Source: Taibaiella sp.
Lineage (GTDB): Bacteria > Bacteroidota > Bacteroidia > Chitinophagales > Chitinophagaceae
Direction of reading: 5' to 3'
DNA: 64,000 nt
Assembly (NCBI GenBank): GCA_019638495.1
Contig: JAHBTQ010000001.1
Span: 434,001 to 498,000, forward strand
Shown here: piece by piece, positions 17,588 through 25,740 of the stretch
Numbering within the stretch: the stretch's first letter is position 1
Layout: each line of letters opens with the position of its first letter
Translations under genes and position numbers: made by a program
Notes under the pieces: generated by a model
What the model saw: the letters and a program-made list of their open reading frames with translations, nothing else
Database searches by the model: none
Told to the model about the DNA's origin: nothing

Positions 17588-18190
17588 GTGTCATCTTATC
17601 TGAAAAAATATATCCTTGCTGCTCTACTTCTCTTTGCAGCGCAACTGACCTGGGGCCAGGCCAGCCTTAACTTCTTCAGGTCGCGCATTCGCCCATACTC
17701 TGCGGCACTTACGCTCACAAATCCCACTAGTGTGAATTCTAAATATGGATTCGGAGTAGAATATCGCCGGGGCAGGTGGGCATACTGTGTCAACAGGTTT
17801 TGGAATGTAGGTGTGTATAAGGGAAAATCCAGCGATTTTGGGTTTAAGTTGTATATGAGGAATCAGTGGCGACACCAAAAGAACCTCTGGGCCTACGAGA
17901 ATTTTGTGTACATGCGGGTGCTTTCAGGCGAGTCGCTCTACCAACCTGAGAAATTCGAATCGCTCGGATTACCTACATCATTCGAAACGCTGGTATATGA
18001 CTATTTAGGCCTTTCTTCGGGATATGGCCGGCGCTACCAAAAAGGGATCTTCTTTATTTCTGTTCGGGCCGGACTAAAGGGTACCTACATGGGCCTGGCC
18101 GAGGAGGACAAGATATACCACCGTCTTTTCTATGTGTCGGGCCCCGGCTCGGTTCTGGAGGTAAACGGAACTTTTGGCATTCAGCTCTAA
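17588..18190 (+). CDS. Hypothetical exported beta-barrel-like protein
   Basis: 200 residues from the GTG at 17588, chosen because the upstream TTG lies within the promoter box. The signal peptide is SSYLKKYILAALLLFAAQLTWGQ in two overlapping stretches (basic start, then hydrophobic core, cleavage after WGQ). The mature part is rich in aromatic strands (YGFGVEYRRGRWAYCVNRFW, DFGFKLYMRNQWRHQK, GIFFISVRAGLKGTYMG) and ends VNGTFGIQL. Probably an outer-membrane protein of unknown role. Its stop interlocks with that of the convergent gene (CTAA). Confidence 0.65.
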   Translation: MSSYLKKYILAALLLFAAQLTWGQASLNFFRSRIRPYSAALTLTNPTSVNSKYGFGVEYRRGRWAYCVNRFWNVGVYKGKSSDFGFKLYMRNQWRHQKNLWAYENFVYMRVLSGESLYQPEKFESLGLPTSFETLVYDYLGLSSGYGRRYQKGIFFISVRAGLKGTYMGLAEEDKIYHRLFYVSGPGSVLEVNGTFGIQL

Positions 18191-18669
18191 GAGGTGTAGG
18201 CTATTGCCCGCAAATAGTTGATGCAAAATATCAGCAGCAGCAATAATGCCGGATCGTTTGCCTCCCTATAGTTATCATCCGTTTCAATATTGAATGTAAA
18301 TCGAAAGAATGCCCATCGATTCACCTGCCTGATCTTTACTATTTCCTGGCTGCTATCGGTGATCAGTGCCATATAACCATTCAGAAAGCCAACCCGTTTG
18401 AAAGTATACTGACGCCCATCGGCAAATTCAATTTTCATACGGCCGAAACCGGCAAAGCGCATGGAGCCAATAACCTGGTCGCCAGACTTAATGTCCATAC
18501 CTTTCCTGAAAAAACCACGTATCACTGTTTCCCATGCCGTGCCACCATATGTAATGATGGCACGGCGGGGGGCGTGCCAGGTAGGATAGTCGAGCGTAGC
18601 AAGGACATCGCCGGTGGCACCCTTGATCTCAAAGGTGCGGTTGTGGCGGCCGGAGGCGGTGAATTGCAT
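18187..18669 (-). CDS. Hypothetical beta-rich protein
   Basis: 160 residues. No signal peptide. The body alternates short strands and turns (RTFEIKGATGDVLATLDYP, MKIEFADGRQYTFKRVGF, GYMALITDSSQEIVKIRQV) with a hydrophobic C-terminal helix (ALLLLLIFCINYLRAIAY). The strand pattern loosely recalls tubby/LURP-one-like lipid-scrambling folds, but the evidence is weak. Function unknown. Confidence 0.6.
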   Translation of the reverse strand: MQFTASGRHNRTFEIKGATGDVLATLDYPTWHAPRRAIITYGGTAWETVIRGFFRKGMDIKSGDQVIGSMRFAGFGRMKIEFADGRQYTFKRVGFLNGYMALITDSSQEIVKIRQVNRWAFFRFTFNIETDDNYREANDPALLLLLIFCINYLRAIAYTS

Positions 18670-18712
18670 CTTATAAAGTTAATGTATGTAATTACACCTC
18701 GCGACAATTTCG

Positions 18713-18720
18713 TATCTTTG
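18713..18720 (+). promoter_or_regulatory. -7 box of the VbhA-like antitoxin
   Basis: TATCTTTG, followed by AGAT and then ATG at 18725. The spacing predicts a leaderless transcript. Confidence 0.55.
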
Positions 18721-18724
18721 AGAT

Positions 18725-18883
18725 ATGAAATCCAGACTACGCAAATCAAAAAAGGAAATTCGCCTTGAGATTCTTGAGTCTGCCATAGCATCATTCAAGA
18801 TCGAGGGAATAGATATACCTCGCGATGCAGCTACTGACATTTTCAAGAAGATAGAAGTTAAACTGGAAAAATCTCGCGGATAA
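18725..18883 (+). CDS. VbhA-like Fic-inhibiting antitoxin
   Basis: 52 residues, highly charged. Residues 18 to 32 read ESAIASFKIEGIDIP, which contains the Fic-inhibitory helix motif [S/T]xxxE[G/N] as S23-FKI-E27-G28. In class I Fic systems (VbhA of Bartonella), the glutamate of this helix blocks productive ATP binding in the toxin. The preceding helix, the position of the motif and the length (VbhA is about 62 residues) fit. Its 3' end overlaps the convergent fic gene by 26 bases, unlike the usual upstream, same-strand order. It has its own start-proximal -7 box. Confidence 0.7.
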   Translation: MKSRLRKSKKEIRLEILESAIASFKIEGIDIPRDAATDIFKKIEVKLEKSRG

Positions 18884-19445
18884 ACTCAATCATCGGAGTA
18901 TAATTTTTGTGTGCTGCATTCTGAATAGCATGCACATATTCTTGAAATTTTGTTCCTGCTATCTCTGAAAAGTTCAATGATCCAAAGCCTTGTTGTCTGG
19001 CCATGAGATTGGCAAGTACACGGGCAGTTCTGCCATTGCCCTCACGAAATGGGTGAATAAACAGTAATTCTGCATGAATAATAGCTATGCTCGTCATCAA
19101 GGATTCCCTATCATCATATCGGGAGGGAACTTTAGCTAGCACTTCGTCCTCAAATAAAGACATAGTTTGTTCCAGATACATCGCAGCCGGAAATGGAAAT
19201 CCGCCTTTCGACATGTTTACCGTTCGATACTTGCCTGCAAACCCGTATACATGCCCGAGCGCAAGCCTATGTATCTTACAAATGTAAGCACAGTTAAATA
19301 CCGTCTTTGGAGTGAGTTGTTCGGTTAACTTAATTTCAGCCAAAACAAATCCCTCGAATTCCGCCAATGCCAGTTCTTCGGCAGACTTAAGACCCAACTT
19401 ATTCGGCAAAATCTCTCCCTGTCCATTTGGCAAATCGTATTTCAT
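18858..19445 (-). CDS. fic: Fic-domain protein adenylyltransferase
   Basis: 195 residues from MKYDLPNGQGEILPNKLG; nine further codons upstream are possible. The catalytic motif HPFREGNGRTAR (residues 131-142) matches HxFx[D/E]GNGRxxR completely, and the flap KGGFPFPAAMYL at about 80-91 is present. Such enzymes AMPylate target proteins at hydroxyl side chains. I find no [S/T]xxxE[G/N] inhibitory motif within this protein, so it is not class II or III; inhibition would have to come from the convergent 52-residue protein. Target unknown. Confidence 0.92.
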   Translation of the reverse strand: MKYDLPNGQGEILPNKLGLKSAEELALAEFEGFVLAEIKLTEQLTPKTVFNCAYICKIHRLALGHVYGFAGKYRTVNMSKGGFPFPAAMYLEQTMSLFEDEVLAKVPSRYDDRESLMTSIAIIHAELLFIHPFREGNGRTARVLANLMARQQGFGSLNFSEIAGTKFQEYVHAIQNAAHKNYTPMIEFIREIFPV

Positions 19446-19519
19446 GACTCTTACGAATTTACAAATAACCAATCACTTTCATCTTCTGGCGGCCCCTCCT
19501 TTCCTTCCGTCTTTTCCAT

Positions 19520-19528
19520 TAGTTTTGC
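19520..19528 (+). promoter_or_regulatory. -7 box of alaS
   Basis: TAGTTTTGC, full consensus, 27 bases before the ATG at 19556. It implies a leader of about 22 bases. Confidence 0.55.
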
Positions 19529-19555
19529 AGGCTATATAATTTCAGAGATATCATA

Positions 19556-22183
19556 ATGCTTACAGCCAACGAGATACGCCGACAGTTCCTGGATTTTTTT
19601 CGCAGTAAAGGACATGAGATAGTACCATCTGCACCTATAGTGGTGAAGAACGACCCTACCCTGCTTTTTACCAATGCGGGTATGAATCAGTTTAAAGACC
19701 TTTTCCTGGGAAATGGCACGCCTGTGTGCAACCGCATAGCAGACACACAGAAGTGCCTGCGCGTGAGCGGCAAACATAATGACCTGGAGGAAGTGGGTGT
19801 AGATACCTACCACCACACCATGTTTGAGATGCTGGGCAACTGGAGCTTTGGTGATTACTTTAAGAAGGAGGCTATAGAGTGGAGCTGGGAACTGCTGACA
19901 GTAGTGTATGGCATAGCGAAAGAGAACCTGTACGTAACAGTCTTTGGCGGAGACGCGGCAGAGAACCTTCCTATGGACCAGGAGGCGTATGACTTCTGGA
20001 AGCAGCACATAGCAGAAGACCGCATACTGATGGGCAGCAAGAAGGACAACTTCTGGGAAATGGGCGATACAGGCCCATGCGGCCCGTGCTCGGAGATACA
20101 TGTGGACTGTCGCACTGACGCCGAAAAGCAACAACAACCAGGTAAAGAACTGGTGAATGCAGACCACCCGCAAGTGATAGAAATATGGAACAATGTGTTT
20201 ATGCAGTTTAACAGGCTGAAAGATGGCTCGCTGGAGCAGCTGCCTGCAAAGCACGTAGACACGGGTATGGGGCTGGAGCGCTTAGTACGTGTGCTGCAGT
20301 GCAAGCAGAGCAACTACGATACTGATCTTTTTACCGGCACAATTTCTGCAATAGAGAACATCTCCGGTAAGAAATATGGCTACACCGATAGCAAGCAGGA
20401 TATCGCCTTTCGCGTGCTGAGCGACCATATACGTGCTATAGGATTTACTATTGCTGATGGTCAATTGCCATCAAACACGGGTGCGGGCTATGTGATACGC
20501 CGCATATTGCGCCGTGCTGTACGCTACTACTACTCCTACCTCGACTTTAAGCAGCCATTGCTCCACCAGTTGATGCCGGTGCTGGCAAAACAGTTTGAAG
20601 ATGTGTTCCCCGAGCTGCACAAGCAGATAGACCTGGTGAGCCGCGTGGTGAAAGAAGAGGAAGAAGCCTTCCTGCGCACATTAGATAAAGGGCTGAAAAA
20701 GATAGATGACATCATCAACGACACCAAAAGCCGTAATACACAAACGATTGATGGCAAGGCTGCATTTGAACTGTATGATACTTATGGCTTCCCAATAGAC
20801 CTGACACGCCTGATAGGCAGTGAGCAGGGCCTGCATGTGGATGAAGCTGTGTTTGACGCAGAACTGCAGCAACAGAAAACACGGAGCCGTGCAGCCACCG
20901 CGCTGGACACTGACGACTGGGTGGTGTTGCGCGATGGTGATGCGTCGAAGTTTGTAGGCTATGACAATCTGTATGCCGATGCATTCGTGACCAAGTATCG
21001 CCGGGTGAGCGCAAAGGGTAAGGTATCTTACCAACTGGTGCTGGATGTGACTCCATTCTACGCTGAAAGCGGTGGACAGGTAGGTGACACCGGTGAACTG
21101 GTATTCCCGAATGAAAGTGTAGAAGTGGTGGACACGAAGAAGGAGGATGGTATGATCATTCACTTCACAGAAGTGCTACCTGAGAATATAAATGCGCCGG
21201 TACACGCCAAGGTAGACGTGCAGAAACGCTGCCTTACCGAGGTGCACCACAGCGCCACACACCTGCTGCATGCTGCGCTGCGCCAGGTGCTGGGCACACA
21301 CGTAGCACAGAAGGGCTCGCTGGTAAATGAGGAGCATCTGCGCTTTGACTTCTCGCACTTTGCAAAAGTGACCGACGAAGAGATAATGCAGATAGAGGCA
21401 ATAGTGAATAACAAGATACGCGAGAATGTGCCGGTGGTGATAAAGAGCATGAGCAAGGACGAAGCCGTGGCAATGGGCGCTATGGCACTCTTTGGTGAGA
21501 AGTATGGCACAACAGTACGTGTAGTAATAATGGACCCTGAGTACTCTATTGAACTGTGTGGTGGTACACACGTGGGATCCACAGGCCAGCTTGGTTTCTT
21601 TAAGATAACGAGCGAGGCGGCAGTAGCAGCGGGCGTGCGCCGTATGGAGGCAGTGAGCGGAAAGGCTGCTCAAGACTACATCTACGAGCAACTGCAACTG
21701 ATAGCAGAGATAGGGGCTCAGCTAAAAAATGCTAAAGACCCTGTAAAGGCAATAGCCAAGCTGCAGGAAGAAAAGGGCCAATTAGAGAAACATGTGGAGG
21801 CGCTTGAAGCACGCCAGCTTGTGGGTATACGCAATGAACTGCTGACGAAGGATGAGATCATCAACCAGGTATCCTTTATAGGGCAGATGGTGAATGTAAG
21901 CAGTGCCGATGCACTGAAGAAACTGTGTATGGACCTGAAGAGCCATCTAAACGACCACGTGATAGTGCTGTGTGCCAACATAGATGGCAAGGCATTTGTA
22001 GCAGTGGGTGTAGACGAGAAAGTAAACGCTGCACGCGGACTGGACGCCGGCAAAATCATAAAGGAACACGTAGCGCCATTAGTAAAAGGCGGTGGTGGCG
22101 GACAGAAGACACTGGCCACCGCAGGTGGGCAGGATGTAGGAGGGCTGCAGGCGGTGATTGAGAAAGTGAGGGGGTTGGTGTAA
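19556..22183 (+). CDS. alaS: Alanyl-tRNA synthetase
   Basis: Charges tRNA-Ala with alanine. 875 residues, normal length. It opens with EIRRQFLDFFRSKGHEIVPS; class II motif 2 lies around NRIADTQKCLRVSGKHNDLE. The editing domain carries HHSATHLLHAAL and the zinc site CGGTHV. The C-Ala domain ends in GGGGGQKTLATAGGQ. Monocistronic, with a good terminator downstream. Confidence 0.98.
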   Translation: MLTANEIRRQFLDFFRSKGHEIVPSAPIVVKNDPTLLFTNAGMNQFKDLFLGNGTPVCNRIADTQKCLRVSGKHNDLEEVGVDTYHHTMFEMLGNWSFGDYFKKEAIEWSWELLTVVYGIAKENLYVTVFGGDAAENLPMDQEAYDFWKQHIAEDRILMGSKKDNFWEMGDTGPCGPCSEIHVDCRTDAEKQQQPGKELVNADHPQVIEIWNNVFMQFNRLKDGSLEQLPAKHVDTGMGLERLVRVLQCKQSNYDTDLFTGTISAIENISGKKYGYTDSKQDIAFRVLSDHIRAIGFTIADGQLPSNTGAGYVIRRILRRAVRYYYSYLDFKQPLLHQLMPVLAKQFEDVFPELHKQIDLVSRVVKEEEEAFLRTLDKGLKKIDDIINDTKSRNTQTIDGKAAFELYDTYGFPIDLTRLIGSEQGLHVDEAVFDAELQQQKTRSRAATALDTDDWVVLRDGDASKFVGYDNLYADAFVTKYRRVSAKGKVSYQLVLDVTPFYAESGGQVGDTGELVFPNESVEVVDTKKEDGMIIHFTEVLPENINAPVHAKVDVQKRCLTEVHHSATHLLHAALRQVLGTHVAQKGSLVNEEHLRFDFSHFAKVTDEEIMQIEAIVNNKIRENVPVVIKSMSKDEAVAMGAMALFGEKYGTTVRVVIMDPEYSIELCGGTHVGSTGQLGFFKITSEAAVAAGVRRMEAVSGKAAQDYIYEQLQLIAEIGAQLKNAKDPVKAIAKLQEEKGQLEKHVEALEARQLVGIRNELLTKDEIINQVSFIGQMVNVSSADALKKLCMDLKSHLNDHVIVLCANIDGKAFVAVGVDEKVNAARGLDAGKIIKEHVAPLVKGGGGGQKTLATAGGQDVGGLQAVIEKVRGLV

Positions 22184-22200
22184 GAGATATTTCAAGTAGT

Positions 22201-22236
22201 AAAAAAAAGCGGGTAAGTATCTTACCCGCTTTTTTA
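22201..22236. terminator. Bidirectional terminator between alaS and iscA
   Basis: Perfect 10-bp stem AGCGGGTAAG (22208-22217) and CTTACCCGCT (22221-22230) with a TAT loop, flanked by A8 on the left and T6 on the right, so it has a U-tract on both strands. Confidence 0.85.
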
Positions 22237-22254
22237 ATTGAATGTTGTCACGCT

Positions 22255-22581
22255 TTACACCGCAAAGCTATCACCGCAGCCGCAGCTACGGCTGGCGTTG
22301 GGGTTGCTGAAGTGAAAGCCTTTGCCGTTGAGACCGTCGGAAAAATCGAGGGTGGTATCGCAGAGATACAGGAAGCTCTTCAGGTCGGTAACAACCTTTA
22401 CTCCCTGGTCTTCGAACACCTGGTCTTTGGGCTGTGCTTCGTTGTCGAAATCAAGCTTGTAGGACAGGCCGGAACAGCCGCCCCCAACTACGCTTACGCG
22501 CAGGAAGTAGTCGTCGCCCAGCTCAGCATCACGCTTCAGCTGGTCTACTTTCTGTTTTGCTCTGTCACTTACGTAAATCAT
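22255..22581 (-). CDS. iscA: HesB/IscA-family iron-sulfur carrier
   Basis: 108 residues. A-type carrier that accepts clusters from IscU and delivers them to apoproteins. The three ligand cysteines are present in their usual spacing: one in GGGCSGLSYKL and two in SRSCGCGDSFAV at the C-terminus. Last gene of the isc unit, 166 bases after iscU. It could also be named erpA or sufA; the isc neighbours favour iscA. Confidence 0.92.
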   Translation of the reverse strand: MIYVSDRAKQKVDQLKRDAELGDDYFLRVSVVGGGCSGLSYKLDFDNEAQPKDQVFEDQGVKVVTDLKSFLYLCDTTLDFSDGLNGKGFHFSNPNASRSCGCGDSFAV

Positions 22582-22705
22582 TTTATTCGGTAATTAGTAG
22601 ATAGTCGTTTGTAATTAGTTTCTGTCTTCCTCTATAATCTCGTTAACCGCTACAACTTATACATACTGCTTTTCTACCTCGGTTAGGGCTATCCGCGGTT
22701 TTACA

Positions 22706-22730
22706 TCGCAAGGCCAGGAGGGCCCTGCGA
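22706..22730 (-). promoter_or_regulatory. Stem-loop between iscU and iscA
   Basis: On - strand RNA, UCGCAGGGCC and GGCCUUGCGA pair along all ten positions (one G-U) around a five-base loop. On the + strand the same arms contain an A-C mismatch, so the structure belongs to the isc transcript. No U-tract follows, so it may be a processing or stability element and not a terminator. Confidence 0.4.
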
Positions 22731-22747
22731 CATAAACCACATGAAAT

Positions 22748-23164
22748 TTAGTGTGCTTTCTTTTCCAGTTCCAGTTCAGGAAGACCGTTCTTAACACGGT
22801 AGTCGTTGATAGCCGCCTTTATTGCGTCTTCTGCCAGTACTGAGCAGTGAATCTTTACCGGTGGCAGGTTCAGCTCTTCTACGATGTCCATGTTGTCTAT
22901 AGAAAGAGCCTGGTCTATGGTCTTTCCCTTGAGCCACTCTGTAGCCAAGGAAGAAGATGCGATAGCAGAGCCACAGCCAAAGGTTTTGAACTTTGCGTCG
23001 CTAATAACACCGCTCTGCTCATCTACCTCTATCTGCAGGCGCATTACGTCGCCACACTCAGGTGCACCAACAAGTCCTGTACCTACGTTTACTTTTCCTT
23101 TATCTAGCGTACCAACATTCTTAGGATTAGAATAGTGGTCAATTACTTTTTCTGAATATGCCAT
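22748..23164 (-). CDS. iscU: Iron-sulfur cluster scaffold IscU
   Basis: 138 residues from MAYSEKVIDHYSNPKNVGT; the longer frame to 23242 runs through AT-rich spacer. The three scaffold cysteines are in VGAPECGDVM, FGCGSAIASSS and VKIHCSVLAEDAI. It assembles [2Fe-2S] clusters with sulfur from IscS. It follows iscS after a 113-bp gap. Confidence 0.96.
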   Translation of the reverse strand: MAYSEKVIDHYSNPKNVGTLDKGKVNVGTGLVGAPECGDVMRLQIEVDEQSGVISDAKFKTFGCGSAIASSSLATEWLKGKTIDQALSIDNMDIVEELNLPPVKIHCSVLAEDAIKAAINDYRVKNGLPELELEKKAH

Positions 23165-23277
23165 GGTTGTTAATTTGACAATTTGATAATGAGACAATTT
23201 GACAATTGCCCGTTCTATTTTCTTGTTCCGGCATAGACTCATTGGCTAATTGCCAAATCGTCGAATTGCCGAATTAT

Positions 23278-24498
23278 TTAGTGGTGCGCCCACTCAATAG
23301 CATTGAGATCAATGCCTTCTTTAAACATTTCCCAAAGCGGGCTCATTTCGCGCAGCTTCAACACTGTGCTCTTTATGGCCTCAATGGTATAGTCGATCTG
23401 AGCATCGGTAGTGAACCTGCCCAGGCCGAAGCGCAGAGAGCTGTGTGCGAGGTCGTCGCCCAGGCCCAACGCCTTCAGTACATAAGAAGGCTCCAGTGAT
23501 GCAGATGTACATGCAGAACCACTTGACAGTGCTATGTTCTTGTTGAAGCCCATCATCAGGCCTTCACCCTCCACATACTTAAACGATATGTTGCAGGTAT
23601 GTGGCAGCCTGTGTTCACGGTTACCGTTCACATATGCTTCTTCCAGTTCCAGCAGTGCATTCTCCAGGCGGTCGCGCATCTTGCTGAGGCGCTTGCCTTC
23701 TTCCTCCATTTCCTTCATCGCTATCTCACACGCCATGCCGAAGCCTACTATGCCCGGAACATTGAGCGTGCCGCTGCGCATGCCGCGTTCGTGGCCGCCG
23801 CCGTCCATCTGTGCTGTTACCTTTACCCTTGGGTTTTTACGGCGCACATAAAGCGCACCTACACCCTTAGGTCCGTACATCTTGTGACCGCTGAATGCCA
23901 TCAGGTCTATGCCGTCTGCATTTACGTCCACAGGTATTTTACCCACTGCCTGCGTAGCATCTGTAAAGAACAATACACCGTGCTTGCGGGCAATTTTGCT
24001 GATCTCGCGGATAGGCTGAATAACGCCTATCTCGTTATTGCCATACATGATGGCGATAAGGATCGTCTTATCAGTGATAGCCGCCTCCAGCGCTGCGAGG
24101 TCTATAAGACCATCAGCAGCAACCTCCAGGTAAGTAACTGAACCGCCTGTCTTCTCTATGTGCTTGCAGGTATCCAGCACAGCTTTGTGCTCGGTAGTGC
24201 AGGTGATGATATGGTTTCCCTTGGAGGAGTACATTTCATAAACACCCTTTATGGCCAGGTTGTCGGCTTCTGTAGCCCCAGAAGTGAAGATTATCTCTTT
24301 TGGGTCGGCGCCGATGAGCTTTGCAACCTGCTCACGGGCATAATCAACCGCATCTTCTGCCACCCAGCCAAACGAGTGATTACGGCTGGCAGCGTTACCG
24401 AATTTTTCGGTGAAGTAAGGTATCATCGCGTCCAGCACTCGTGGGTCCATAGGAGTGGTGGCGTTATTGTCTAAATATATTGGCAGTTTTAATTCCAT
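23278..24498 (-). CDS. iscS: Cysteine desulfurase IscS
   Basis: 406 residues from [19 protein letters not shown]; the longer frame to 24531 covers the promoter region. PLP enzyme that takes sulfur from cysteine. The PLP lysine lies in [12 protein letters not shown], and the mobile catalytic-loop cysteine in [18 protein letters not shown]. First gene of iscS-iscU-iscA. No IscR-like regulator or hscBA genes are seen nearby. Confidence 0.97.
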   Translation of the reverse strand: MELKLPIYLDNNATTPMDPRVLDAMIPYFTEKFGNAASRNHSFGWVAEDAVDYAREQVAKLIGADPKEIIFTSGATEADNLAIKGVYEMYSSKGNHIITCTTEHKAVLDTCKHIEKTGGSVTYLEVAADGLIDLAALEAAITDKTILIAIMYGNNEIGVIQPIREISKIARKHGVLFFTDATQAVGKIPVDVNADGIDLMAFSGHKMYGPKGVGALYVRRKNPRVKVTAQMDGGGHERGMRSGTLNVPGIVGFGMACEIAMKEMEEEGKRLSKMRDRLENALLELEEAYVNGNREHRLPHTCNISFKYVEGEGLMMGFNKNIALSSGSACTSASLEPSYVLKALGLGDDLAHSSLRFGLGRFTTDAQIDYTIEAIKSTVLKLREMSPLWEMFKEGIDLNAIEWAHH

Positions 24499-24527
24499 AC
24501 AATTTGGTTTCCCGGTGAGGGATTCAG

Positions 24528-24536
24528 GCAAAATTA
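24528..24536 (-). promoter_or_regulatory. -7 box of the isc operon
   Basis: Read on the - strand as TAATTTTGC, full consensus, about 30 bases upstream of the iscS ATG. No IscR-like palindrome was recognised. Confidence 0.5.
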
Positions 24537-24610
24537 CGTCAAATCGATAACTTTACCGGCTGTGCAAGGCTTTTGAGCGCCTATGCAGCTATTCGCAAAA
24601 ACTATCACAT

Positions 24611-25012
24611 ATGGTAAGAATTGAGCACCTTGGTATAGCGGTTAAGGACCTGAAGGCATCGATTGCCCTGTATGAGCAATTGCTGAACACCCCATGCTAC
24701 AAGACCGAAGTGGTGGAAACTGAGGGCGTAAGCACGGCTTTCTTCGCTACGGGGCCCAACAAGATAGAGCTGCTGGAAGCCACAAACGAAAACAGCCCGA
24801 TTGCCAAATTCATAGCAAAGAAGGGTGAAGGCATACACCACGTGGCCTTTGAAGTGGAGAATATTGAGGCTGAAATGAAGCGACTGGCTGCACTTGGCTT
24901 TGAATTACTGAACGAAACACCTAAAAACGGGGCCGACAATAAGCTGGTGTGCTTCCTGCACCCAAAGACCACAAACGGAGTACTGGTGGAGCTGTGCCAG
25001 GAAAAACGTTAG
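24611..25012 (+). CDS. mce: Methylmalonyl-CoA epimerase
   Basis: 133 residues, a vicinal-oxygen-chelate (glyoxalase) fold of two beta-alpha-beta-beta-beta units. Metal ligands are the histidine in RIEHLGIAVKDL, the glutamate in PNKIELLEATN, the histidine in GIHHVAFEVENI and the glutamate in VLVELCQEKR. It interconverts (R)- and (S)-methylmalonyl-CoA in propionate metabolism. The mutase genes are not nearby. Its TAG interlocks with the stop of the convergent DUF2490 gene. Confidence 0.93.
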   Translation: MVRIEHLGIAVKDLKASIALYEQLLNTPCYKTEVVETEGVSTAFFATGPNKIELLEATNENSPIAKFIAKKGEGIHHVAFEVENIEAEMKRLAALGFELLNETPKNGADNKLVCFLHPKTTNGVLVELCQEKR

Positions 25013-25722
25013 TGCCCCCCACGTTTCAGATTATATAGCAGCTTCACCACAAGGTCGCTCTCGGCAACCGTTTTGGAAGAAGAACCCGGCAAGCGCGACA
25101 GGTACATGTAGCCTACGGAGGCCGAAAGCCGGTTACCCAACATCTCGTGCGACAGATCGGCAGTGGCACGCCACTGATCAAAGACGTGGTTTCTATCCAC
25201 GCTGGTGCCGTTCAGGAACAACTCAGCTGCAGGTGTCAACATCCATTTGTCGGTGATCTTGTATTTGAACGAAAGGCGTTCGCGGACCCTTACGATATCC
25301 TGCCCTGTGAGCAGCCGGTATTCGAACGCGGTGCGATATTCGATCCCCAATTTGGATGCGAAGCGAGCCTCGCCGGCAATGGCTGCGGAAAACCGATACT
25401 CATCACTTGTGGGTGCATCATAGTCAGCGCTTTTGCGAATAGTGGGGTTTGCCCTGAACCATGCGAATGGAGAAAGCGACACCGTGACCCTCCTGGACGG
25501 GAACCGATAATGAGCCCACTGCCTGAAAGAGAGCAGCAATGGATAGTCGAACGGCGTAGCGCCCTCAAATCCGCTCTGGCGGCGGTACTGCACCTCTGCG
25601 TCCGTTGTCCATTTGTCAGTAAGCGGCAGCCTCAGTGTGGCGCGCCCCCATGCATTGCTGTAGAAGGCATGCGCGCCAAAACTGAGGCCGACCGAAAACA
25701 ATATTGCAACTAAATACTTCAA
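25009..25722 (-). CDS. DUF2490-family outer-membrane protein
   Basis: 237 residues with an N-terminal signal (MKYLVAILFSVGLSFGAHA). It shows the family pattern of a predicted barrel: LTDKWTTDAEVQYRRQSG, QWAHYRFPSRRVTVSLSPF, KLGIEYRTAFEYRLLTG, VRVRERLSFKYKITDKW and DQWRATADLSHEM. Function unknown. It starts 18 bp after the MBL-rhodanese gene and is likely the third gene of a unit with TauE and that enzyme. Confidence 0.8.
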   Translation of the reverse strand: MKYLVAILFSVGLSFGAHAFYSNAWGRATLRLPLTDKWTTDAEVQYRRQSGFEGATPFDYPLLLSFRQWAHYRFPSRRVTVSLSPFAWFRANPTIRKSADYDAPTSDEYRFSAAIAGEARFASKLGIEYRTAFEYRLLTGQDIVRVRERLSFKYKITDKWMLTPAAELFLNGTSVDRNHVFDQWRATADLSHEMLGNRLSASVGYMYLSRLPGSSSKTVAESDLVVKLLYNLKRGGH

Positions 25723-25740
25723 TCAAAAATCAATCGCCTG

